Source: Enterobacter sp. ENT03
GTDB lineage: Bacteria; Pseudomonadota; Gammaproteobacteria; Enterobacterales; Enterobacteriaceae
Direction of reading: 5' to 3'
Length of the DNA stretch: 64,000 nt
Assembly: GCF_019218745.1 (NCBI RefSeq)
Contig: NZ_JAHUXA010000008.1
Span: 62,001-126,000, forward strand
Numbering within the stretch: position 1 is the stretch's first letter; each line of letters opens with the position of its first letter. The position numbers and the translations under genes are program-made. This document shows, piece after piece, positions 54,554 through 61,401 of this stretch. The notes under the pieces were generated by a model, which did not search any database, had not been told where the DNA came from, and saw only the letters and a list, made by a program, of their open reading frames with translations.

Positions 54554-55048
54554 ATGAGTCTTTCTTTTGTGCGTATTGACGATCGCGTCATTCACGGGCA
54601 GCTCGTCACACGCTGGGCCAAAGAGCTGCCCTGCGATGGCATTATCGCCATTGATGATGCCGTCGCGGCCGATCCGCTGCTTTCCTCGGTGATGAAAGGC
54701 GCAGTTCAGGACATCAAAGTGTGGTTGTTCGATACCGCGACGGCGATAGAAAAACTGCCGAAGGTCATCGCCAGCGAGAAACGTTACTTCGTGATCGGTA
54801 AATCCCCGGTCACGCTGCAACGCCTTGCGCTGGCCGGGATCAACCTGCAAAACGCCAACGGCAAAATCAACGTCGGGCCGATGAGCGCCCGCGCGGATAC
54901 CACCACCATCGGCCCGAATCAGTCGGTCAACGCCGATGAGATCGCCGCTTTTGACTGGCTGACCGCGCAGGGGCACCTGATTGAGTTTCGTCTGGTGCCG
55001 GATGCCAACAGCTATCGCTGGCAGGACGCACGCCAGAAACTGAAATAG
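54554..55048 (+). CDS. Mannose-family PTS EIIB
   Basis: The 164-residue protein is a mannose-class IIB with the phospho-histidine at residue 14 (FVRIDDRVIHGQLVTRW). It passes phosphate from IIA to the sugar bound by IIC/IID. A perfect AAAGGAG ribosome site precedes it. Confidence 0.94.
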   Translation: MSLSFVRIDDRVIHGQLVTRWAKELPCDGIIAIDDAVAADPLLSSVMKGAVQDIKVWLFDTATAIEKLPKVIASEKRYFVIGKSPVTLQRLALAGINLQNANGKINVGPMSARADTTTIGPNQSVNADEIAAFDWLTAQGHLIEFRLVPDANSYRWQDARQKLK

Positions 55049-55057
55049 GGGGACTGT

Positions 55058-55852
55058 ATGTTTATCGACGCGATATTGATCGGCCTGCTGTGCTACCTGG
55101 GGGCGTTGAGCAGCCCGTGGTTGCTGGGCTTAACCGGCGGCTGGTATTTGATCACCCGTCCACTGGTGTCCGGGATGCTGGTGGGGCTGATCCTGGGCGA
55201 TATGAAAACCGGCATTATCATCGGCGTGGCGGTACAGGCGGTGTATATCGCCATGGTGACGCCGGGCGGCTCGATGCCCGCCGATCTGAATTTTGTGGCC
55301 TTTCCGGCAATTGCACTGGGCATTCTTTCCGGTCAGGGACCGGAAGTGGCGGTGGCGCTGGCGGCGACCATCGGCATCGCCGGGACGATTTTGTTTAACG
55401 CCATGATGGTGCTGAACTCCTTCTGGAATCACCGGGCGGATGTGGCGCTGGAGCGCGGTGACGAGCGCGGTCTGTGGCTTAACAGCGCCCTCTGGCCGCA
55501 GGCGACAAACTTTGTTCTCCGCTTCGTGCCAACCTTTGTTGCCGTCTATTTTGGCGCGCAGTACATCAGCGAGTTTATGGATAGCCTGCCGAAAGTCGTA
55601 CTTTCCAGCATGAACGTGCTGGGCGGTATTCTGCCGGCGGTGGGGATCGCCATTCTGCTTAAGCAGATCATCAAAAACTACAGCATGTTGATCTACTTTC
55701 TGGTCGGTTTCGTCTGCATCGTCTTTTTAAAACTCAATATGGTCGCGCTGGTGATCGTCGGTGCGCTGCTGGCGCTGATCCACTACAACTACAAACCGGA
55801 ACCCGCGCAGCCCGTAGCCGTAGCGCCGGTTGATGATGAGGATGAATTCTGA
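55058..55852 (+). CDS. Mannose-family PTS EIIC
   Basis: The 264-residue integral membrane protein is a mannose-class IIC with the signature GLILGDMKTGIIIGVAVQAVYI and conserved TPGGSMPADLNF. With IID it forms the sugar channel. It ends in an acidic tail. Its stop overlaps the IID start (TGATG), so the two are coupled. Confidence 0.93.
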   Translation: MFIDAILIGLLCYLGALSSPWLLGLTGGWYLITRPLVSGMLVGLILGDMKTGIIIGVAVQAVYIAMVTPGGSMPADLNFVAFPAIALGILSGQGPEVAVALAATIGIAGTILFNAMMVLNSFWNHRADVALERGDERGLWLNSALWPQATNFVLRFVPTFVAVYFGAQYISEFMDSLPKVVLSSMNVLGGILPAVGIAILLKQIIKNYSMLIYFLVGFVCIVFLKLNMVALVIVGALLALIHYNYKPEPAQPVAVAPVDDEDEF

Positions 55853-56670
55853 TGGAAAACCGCACCCTTACCCGATCCGATCTGCGCCGCTGCTGGCGAG
55901 CGTGGATGATGCACAATCTGTCGTCGATGAGCTTTGAGCGCCTGGAGTCCTTCGGCTTCTGCCTGAGTCTGTTACCGGTGGCGAAAAAGCTCTACCCGGA
56001 TGCCGCCGAGCGCCAGGAAATGCTGCGCCGCCACACGTCGTTTTATAATACCGAGCCGCAGTTAGGGGCCATCGTCAACGGTATGGTGCTGGGGCTGGAG
56101 GAGAAAAAAGCCAACGGCGAACCCATTGACGGCGACATGATCAACACGCTGAAAGTCGGCCTGATGGGGCCGGTGGCGGGCATCGGCGATTCGATGATCC
56201 CCGGCATGTTGATCCCGATACTGTTGAGTATCGGTATGGCGCTGGCGGCGGGCGGCAGCGCTCTTGGGCCGCTGTTTTATGCCGTGGCGTGGCTTGCGAT
56301 CATCATTCCCGGCTCGTGGTTCCTGTTTTTAAAAGGCTACAAAATGGGTTCCGGCTCGGTGGAGATGCTGGTGAGCAGTAAATCTACCCGCCTGCGGGAA
56401 GCGCTGTCGCTGCTGGGAGTATTCGTGATGGGCGGCGTGGCGGCGAGCTACGTTAAGCTCGGCACCGGGCTTGCGTTCATCACCCAGGACGGGGTGAATA
56501 TTCACGTGCAGCAGATGCTGGACGGCATATTCCCGCAACTGTTGCCGCTGGTCGTGGTACTCGGTACCTGGTATCTGATGGCGAAACGCGGCGTGTCGCC
56601 GGTCAAAGCGATGCTGCTGTTGCTGGCGCTGGCGGCAGCCGGTGTCGTGAGCGGGGTATTTGCGGGATAA
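55852..56670 (+). CDS. Mannose-family PTS EIID
   Basis: The 272-residue membrane protein is a mannose-class IID with the signature SFERLESFGFCLSLLPVAKKLYP, YNTEPQLGAIVNGMVLGLEE and VGLMGPVAGIGDSMIPG. With IIA, IIB and IIC it completes a full PTS, which would not need the truncated fructose-type protein at the start of the operon. It is the last gene; a REP palindrome follows. Confidence 0.94.
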   Translation: MENRTLTRSDLRRCWRAWMMHNLSSMSFERLESFGFCLSLLPVAKKLYPDAAERQEMLRRHTSFYNTEPQLGAIVNGMVLGLEEKKANGEPIDGDMINTLKVGLMGPVAGIGDSMIPGMLIPILLSIGMALAAGGSALGPLFYAVAWLAIIIPGSWFLFLKGYKMGSGSVEMLVSSKSTRLREALSLLGVFVMGGVAASYVKLGTGLAFITQDGVNIHVQQMLDGIFPQLLPLVVVLGTWYLMAKRGVSPVKAMLLLLALAAAGVVSGVFAG

Positions 56671-56675
56671 CGTGT

Positions 56676-56702
56676 GCCGGGTGGCGCTGCGGTCACCCGG
56701 CC
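56676..56702. repeat. REP-type palindrome between convergent operons
   Basis: GCCGGGTG and CACCCGGC-type arms surround GCGCTGCGGT; it is a REP/PU unit. It lies between the IID gene and the convergent cupin gene and may end both transcripts. Confidence 0.8.
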
Positions 56703-56712
56703 GGGGATGTTA

Positions 56713-57495
56713 TCACGGATGGAAATCCCGCCACCGATCTGCGGCTTTATCCGGGCGGGAGATAAACTGGAAGCGCGCCGGATCGTCAATAAACTGCTGA
56801 TAGATTGGCGCACAGGTAATGCCGAATTCGCTGTAGCGCCGGGGGGTGATCGCCTGTAAGCGCCCCGGCGCGTAGTGCGGGTTATGCTGCCAGACGATCT
56901 GTTTTTCCTGTATCAGCGGATACCATGCCAGTCCCTTGTGCGCCCGCACCGCGTCGTACTCGAAACCGTATTCCCGATCGCACCACGCGGCGAAGGTTAA
57001 AGGCTCATCCGGGCTGGCAGAAATGGTGGCATGTCCCCAGCCTGGCGGCACCAGCACTTTCTCGCCAGCACCGGCGATCACCGCAAAGCAGCGTCCCGGA
57101 TCGTCTGCCACATATTCCTGCATATAGATAATCGCCCTGCCCTGCCAGATTTCATACAGCTCCGGCGGCGACCAGCCGCTGTGCTGGCTGATACGGTGTA
57201 CGTGCCCCTGGCTGCGCACCGGCTCGTCACCCAGTTGCCCGGCGGCGTAAGTCACCACACCGAACAGCAGCATGCGTTTTTTCAGCTCGTCACGATCCTC
57301 GATGCGTGCGACATCCATCGCAATGGCGTAGACCTCGTTTGGGCCGCTACAGTGCGGATCGCGCAGTGATGCACGGATCTGATCCAGCGTGCGGATCTCC
57401 GCCAGCGGGCCAATCACGTCCTCACCATAGCTGAAGCCCAGCGGCTGGCGATGGATCGTCATATCCAGCCCAAAATCAAAACGCGGTTCAGCCAT
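56713..57495 (-). CDS. Cupin-type glucose-6-phosphate isomerase-like protein (longer paralogue)
   Basis: The 260-residue protein has the cupin GPI core GHVHRISQHSGW, PPELYEIWQGRAIIYMQE and PPGWGHATIS, with likely metal ligands His98, His100, Glu112 or Glu115, and His155. It carries about 60 extra residues after the cupin compared with the neighbour. I chose the ATG at 57495 (MAEPRFDFG), which overlaps the upstream gene by 8 bp; a longer frame runs from 57531. It may be an isomerase for a hexose phosphate released by the island; the exact substrate is not shown. Confidence 0.82.
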   Translation of the reverse strand: MAEPRFDFGLDMTIHRQPLGFSYGEDVIGPLAEIRTLDQIRASLRDPHCSGPNEVYAIAMDVARIEDRDELKKRMLLFGVVTYAAGQLGDEPVRSQGHVHRISQHSGWSPPELYEIWQGRAIIYMQEYVADDPGRCFAVIAGAGEKVLVPPGWGHATISASPDEPLTFAAWCDREYGFEYDAVRAHKGLAWYPLIQEKQIVWQHNPHYAPGRLQAITPRRYSEFGITCAPIYQQFIDDPARFQFISRPDKAADRWRDFHP

Positions 57496-58033
57496 GAGGC
57501 ACCTCGTTTTCATCGGTGATGCGCAGTGCAAAACCGCTGCTGAGCGCGGCGTAATCGTGCCCGGCGCTGCTCGGCCATACCGCCAGCGCCGAGAGGGTTT
57601 CCGGGCCGGTGTTGATCAGTCGATGTGCGGTGAAGCCGGGAATGATGTGCACCGAACCGGGTGTAACAGGCTCCAGTCGCGCTTCGCCCTGTTCATTTTG
57701 CAGCAACAGCACGCCGCTGCCGCGCAGCCCAAAATAGACTTCGCCCTGCTCGCGGCGCTGGTGAAAATGCCCGCGCGTCATAAAGTATTCATTGCCCACC
57801 TTGCCGGGGTAGAGATGCGTGACGCCGACGAACAGCGCGCCGTCGGCGGCGGGAGAATCAAACATCTCCACGTCATACACGCACAGCTCAGGATCGCACT
57901 GACGAAAAGCGAGCGTATCGGCGAATACGCCCGCCAGTTGGTGAAGACAGGTAGTTTTACGCGTGCGTGGGCCATTGGCTAGTGCGCCAGTAGCCCATGC
58001 CACCTGGGGTGGCAAAGGTAAAGAAGGTTTCAT
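57488..58033 (-). CDS. Cupin-type glucose-6-phosphate isomerase
   Basis: The 181-residue protein fits the archaeal-type cupin phosphoglucose isomerase. The metal ligands fall at His89, His91, Glu98 and His137 (TRGHFHQRREQGEVYF; PGFTAHRLIN), one residue off those known for the Pyrococcus furiosus enzyme (88, 90, 97, 136). This is unusual in enterobacteria, which rely on Pgi. It is first of a two-gene unit and carries the same operator palindrome upstream as the PTS operon. It could feed glucose-6-P or a related sugar phosphate to fructose-6-P. Confidence 0.85.
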   Translation of the reverse strand: MKPSLPLPPQVAWATGALANGPRTRKTTCLHQLAGVFADTLAFRQCDPELCVYDVEMFDSPAADGALFVGVTHLYPGKVGNEYFMTRGHFHQRREQGEVYFGLRGSGVLLLQNEQGEARLEPVTPGSVHIIPGFTAHRLINTGPETLSALAVWPSSAGHDYAALSSGFALRITDENEVPHG

Positions 58034-58076
58034 GGTTATCTCCGGCCCGAGGAGAACAACCCAGTAACCTTAGCAG

Positions 58077-58090
58077 GTTAATCGATTAAC
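58077..58090. promoter_or_regulatory. Operator copy 4, before the cupin isomerase operon
   Basis: The 14-bp palindrome GTTAATCGATTAAC is identical to the copy at 48694-48707, 9.4 kb away, and shares its CCTG flank towards the gene. It lies 44 bp upstream of the start codon, in the likely promoter region. Confidence 0.8.
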
Positions 58091-58093
58091 TTA

Positions 58094-58109
58094 TGTCGGT
58101 AAAATCACA
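58094..58109. promoter_or_regulatory. CRP-like site before the cupin operon
   Basis: TGTCG-GTAAAA-TCACA matches 8 of 10 core bases of the CRP consensus. It stands just upstream of operator copy 4, mirroring the arrangement at the PTS operon. Confidence 0.5.
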
Positions 58110-58121
58110 TCTGCGGCACGC

Positions 58122-59297
58122 TCAGGGTTGCGCGGGGGCGTTCATCGCCCGGTGCACCTCTTCGCTGAGGCAGATATTTTCGGCTTTCTCATCATTTACC
58201 ACGAGGTTAGTGATTTTATTGCCGTCCAGGAAAGGCACTTGCGGGCAGTAACGATCGGCTTGTTTTACCCACGCGATCGGCAGCACCTCTGCGTTATTGC
58301 CAGTCTGGATCACCGTCTGTAATCGTTCGGTAGTGGCGAGCGTTTCGCATACCTCTTTATCCACGGCAAAGCGGCTCAGTTGCCCGTTTTTCCGCGTGAC
58401 GGGATAGACGATACGCCCGTCCTGATAATCCGGTATCACATAGCAGGCCAGGTAAGCGCTCTTATCCAGCACGGGCTGCTGGTAGCTCTCCGCGCGGTCA
58501 ACCAGCACCACGTCGTTTCCCTGCCAGCGGTAGACATCAATGCCATGGCTACAGCAACTGCTGCGCCAGAAGCTGATGATCTGCTGATGCTGCGTATCAA
58601 TCTCGGGGGAGGTGATCTCCTGAAAGGCGGCAGGCGCATCTACCCAGATTTTTTTGTCGGCATCATACAGCCAGGTCTGCTGGGGGATGTTGGGGCCTGC
58701 CGGCAGATATTGCGCGATCATCAGATCGGCATTGCCATCGAAATTGACATCCCGCCATTCCGGTAGGTAGATCTGACAGGTGCCGTGCGATTCTGTTGTT
58801 AACTGCTGGAGCAGTTTTCCGTGCTGAAAAAGCTTAATGCCGGTGACGGTGGGCGGTTCGCCGCAGTCGCCGGTCTTCTCCGGCAGCGCATCGGCCACCA
58901 GCACCAGATCGATGTCGGGTTCGTTTTTGGCTTTAATCCTCGTGAGCAGCACGGGATAGTGCCGCTTGCCATCCGGGGAAGACCATTGCCCTTTTAACGT
59001 ATCCTCCGCCTGGGTTACGTCCCAGTTGCCCGTGACGGTATCCGCGGCTTTTTCCTGCAACGTGATGCGGTCAGCCTGGAGCGGGCCGGCGAGCGTCAGT
59101 CTGGCTATTTTGGCATTGCAGGGGGCGTAACAATAACTTCCCTGCAGATCGCCATTACTGTTTTGCAGATCGACCTCCACCGTTTTACCGGCGACGGTAC
59201 CGCTGTAATGCCGTTGCCAGACCAGGAATTCCACCGCCGCACTGGCCTTGCCCATGACCAGCAGCAGAACGACTGCCAACCCTTTTTTTATGTTCAT
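58122..59297 (-). CDS. Exported protein of unknown function with an EF-hand-like calcium loop
   Basis: The 391-residue protein begins with a signal peptide (GLAVVLLLVMGKASA). A central DVNFDGNADLMIAQYLPAG segment matches the DxNxDGxxD loop of FG-GAP/VCBS and XAC2610-type proteins. Several cysteines (CYAPC, CCS, CYV) suggest periplasmic disulfides. The ATG at 59297 is preceded by AAGGATCAGGG; the frame is open from 59336. No transmembrane segment follows the signal peptide. I do not recognise a closer family and cannot name a function. It stands between the island and ispH. Confidence 0.7.
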   Translation of the reverse strand: MNIKKGLAVVLLLVMGKASAAVEFLVWQRHYSGTVAGKTVEVDLQNSNGDLQGSYCYAPCNAKIARLTLAGPLQADRITLQEKAADTVTGNWDVTQAEDTLKGQWSSPDGKRHYPVLLTRIKAKNEPDIDLVLVADALPEKTGDCGEPPTVTGIKLFQHGKLLQQLTTESHGTCQIYLPEWRDVNFDGNADLMIAQYLPAGPNIPQQTWLYDADKKIWVDAPAAFQEITSPEIDTQHQQIISFWRSSCCSHGIDVYRWQGNDVVLVDRAESYQQPVLDKSAYLACYVIPDYQDGRIVYPVTRKNGQLSRFAVDKEVCETLATTERLQTVIQTGNNAEVLPIAWVKQADRYCPQVPFLDGNKITNLVVNDEKAENICLSEEVHRAMNAPAQP

Positions 59298-59393
59298 CAA
59301 CCCTGATCCTTGCCCGTTTAACGGCGCACCAGACACAAAAATGCCAGCGGGTTTGCACCGGCTGGCATTGGCTTATCCTGCATGACGTCTGTG

Positions 59394-60344
59394 TTAGTGA
59401 ACTTCTTTCACGTCGACACGCAGCTCTTTCGGTACTTCGAACACGATATTCTCTTCGCGGCCTTCGAGCGGGATGGCTTCGCCGCCACCCAGCGCCTGCA
59501 AACGCTTGATGACGTTCTGCACCAGAATATCCGGGGCGGACGCGCCTGCGGTGACGCCCACGCAGGCGGCACTGGCGACCCAGGCTTCCTGAATATCGTC
59601 AGCATCGTCAATCAGATAGGCCGCTTTACCCATGCGCTGCGCCAGCTCCGCCAGACGGTTAGAGTTGGAGGAGTTTTTCGACCCCACCACCAGCACCACA
59701 TCCGCCTGCTCTGCCAGCGCACGCACGGCTTCCTGACGGTTGGTGGTGGCGTAGCAAATGTCGTCTTTACGCGGCCCGACAATTTTCGGGAAGCGCACGC
59801 GCAGGGCGTCGATCACTTCAGAGGTATCGTCCACCGAGAGCGTGGTCTGGGTCATAAACGACAGTTTGCTTTCGTCTTTAACGTTCAGCGTGAACACGTC
59901 ATCAGGGGATTCCACCAGGTACATGCCCCCTTTCGGGTTGCTGTACTGCCCCATGGTGCCTTCCACTTCCGGGTGACCCGCATGGCCAATCAGAATGGAC
60001 TCTTCACCGCGACGGCTGGCGCGAGCCACTTCCATATGCACTTTGGTGACCAGTGGACAGGTGGCATCGAAGACGGTTAAATCGCGGCTTTTCGCTTCGT
60101 TGCGCACGGCCTGCGAAACGCCATGCGCGGAGAAAATCAGGATCGCGCCGTCCGGCACTTCGCTGATCTGCTCGATAAAAATCGCCCCGCGCTCACGCAG
60201 GCTGTCTACCACGTAACGGTTGTGCACCACTTCATGACGCACATAAATCGGCGCGCCGTAAATCGCCAGCGCGTTTTCAACAATGCTGATAGCGCGGTCT
60301 ACGCCAGCGCAGAAGCCGCGCGGGTTAGCCAACAGGATCTGCAT
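59394..60344 (-). CDS. ispH: 4-hydroxy-3-methylbut-2-enyl diphosphate reductase
   Basis: IspH is the last enzyme of the MEP isoprenoid pathway, an iron-sulfur protein that makes IPP and DMAPP. The 316 residues equal E. coli. The three cluster cysteines are visible ([39 protein letters not shown]). The ATG at 60344 stands 1 bp after the fkpB stop, as in the conserved ileS-lspA-fkpB-ispH operon. Confidence 0.98.
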   Translation of the reverse strand: MQILLANPRGFCAGVDRAISIVENALAIYGAPIYVRHEVVHNRYVVDSLRERGAIFIEQISEVPDGAILIFSAHGVSQAVRNEAKSRDLTVFDATCPLVTKVHMEVARASRRGEESILIGHAGHPEVEGTMGQYSNPKGGMYLVESPDDVFTLNVKDESKLSFMTQTTLSVDDTSEVIDALRVRFPKIVGPRKDDICYATTNRQEAVRALAEQADVVLVVGSKNSSNSNRLAELAQRMGKAAYLIDDADDIQEAWVASAACVGVTAGASAPDILVQNVIKRLQALGGGEAIPLEGREENIVFEVPKELRVDVKEVH

Positions 60345-60345
60345 G

Positions 60346-60795
60346 TTATGCCTCCAGTACCGGATCGACTTCCAGCACTTCAATATCAAAATGGACGGTC
60401 TGGTTCGCCAGCGGGTGATTGAAATCCACGGTAATCGAATCGCCGTTAATTTCACGGATCACGCCTGGCATTTCGCTGCCATCCATTGCGGTAAATAACA
60501 TGATTGCGCCGATTTCCGGCTCGCCCGCGTCCATAAACTCACGGCGGGAGAAATACTGGATCAGATCCGGGCTGACGACGCCGAAAGCCGCATCCGGCTC
60601 CAGCGAGAAGGCTTTTTTATCGCCCGCTTTCAGCCCCAGCAGATGCTGTTCCAGCCCTTCGGAGAGCGACCCGTCGCCCAGACGAAACAGCGCGGGTTTG
60701 CCGTTATTACGGGTGGATTCCGCAGTGGAGCCATCTTCAAGCTTTAAGGTGAAGTGCACCAGTACTGCGCTGTTGCTCTGTATCGATTCAGACAT
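60346..60795 (-). CDS. fkpB: FKBP-type peptidyl-prolyl isomerase FkpB (SlpA type)
   Basis: The 149-residue protein is an FKBP of the SlyD/SlpA class with an inserted flap domain ([43 protein letters not shown]). E. coli FkpB has weak isomerase and good chaperone activity. It sits between lspA and ispH in the conserved operon. Confidence 0.96.
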   Translation of the reverse strand: MSESIQSNSAVLVHFTLKLEDGSTAESTRNNGKPALFRLGDGSLSEGLEQHLLGLKAGDKKAFSLEPDAAFGVVSPDLIQYFSRREFMDAGEPEIGAIMLFTAMDGSEMPGVIREINGDSITVDFNHPLANQTVHFDIEVLEVDPVLEA

Positions 60796-60820
60796 GCGGG
60801 TTGCTCTATTTTATTGTGTT

Positions 60821-60897
60821 GCCCGGTGGCGCTTCGCTTACCGGGCTTACAAAAGACAATCAAAACCGTAGGCCGGGTAAGTGTAGCGCCACCCGGC
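60821..60897. repeat. Inverted pair of REP units (BIME) between fkpB and lspA
   Basis: GCCCGGTGGCG...TACCGGGC (60821-60846) and GGCCGGGTAA...CCACCCGGC (60871-60897) are REP units in opposite orientation, 24 bp apart. They lie inside an operon, where such elements usually alter mRNA stability. Confidence 0.85.
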
Positions 60898-60903
60898 GAT
60901 GTG

Positions 60904-61401
60904 TTACGCAGGCTTTTTCTCGCGGGAAGGCAAAAACCCTTCCAGCACGATCAAGGCCGCGCCGATACAAATGGCCGTATCGGCCAGATTAAAGGTCGCG
61001 AAATGCCAGTTGCCGACGTAGAAATCGATCATGTCGACCACAAAACCGTGCCACAAACGGTCGAACAGATTACCCAGCGCGCCGCCAATGATCAGCGCAT
61101 AGGCGATGTTGTTCAGCTTCTGTGACGCCTTTGCGCGATACATCATGACCATGAGGATCACGCAAATGCCAAGGGCGATACCGGCAAAGAACCAACGCTG
61201 CCAGCCGCCGCTGTCGGCGAGGAAACTGAACGCCGCGCCATAGTTACGCGCATAATGCAGATTAAGCGACGGGAACAGCGATACCGTATCCCCCAGAGCA
61301 AAGTTCTGGAGGATCAGGAATTTACTGCCCAGATCGATAATCAGCACGACCACTACCAGCCACAACCAGCGCAGCCCTGTTGAAAAGATCGGTTTACTCA
61401 T
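60904..61401 (-). CDS. lspA: Lipoprotein signal peptidase
   Basis: LspA is the inner-membrane aspartyl protease that removes signal peptides from lipoproteins. The 165-residue protein has four membrane segments and the catalytic aspartates in [23 protein letters not shown] and [12 protein letters not shown]. Its ATG shares one base with the ileS stop. Confidence 0.97.
   Translation of the reverse strand: MSKPIFSTGLRWLWLVVVVLIIDLGSKFLILQNFALGDTVSLFPSLNLHYARNYGAAFSFLADSGGWQRWFFAGIALGICVILMVMMYRAKASQKLNNIAYALIIGGALGNLFDRLWHGFVVDMIDFYVGNWHFATFNLADTAICIGAALIVLEGFLPSREKKPA

Noticed and set aside
54114-56670. Reading the mannose-type PTS as the genomic manXYZ locus
   Set aside because: IIA and IIB are separate proteins rather than the ManX fusion, and the context is a mannosidase operon, so it is a distinct PTS.
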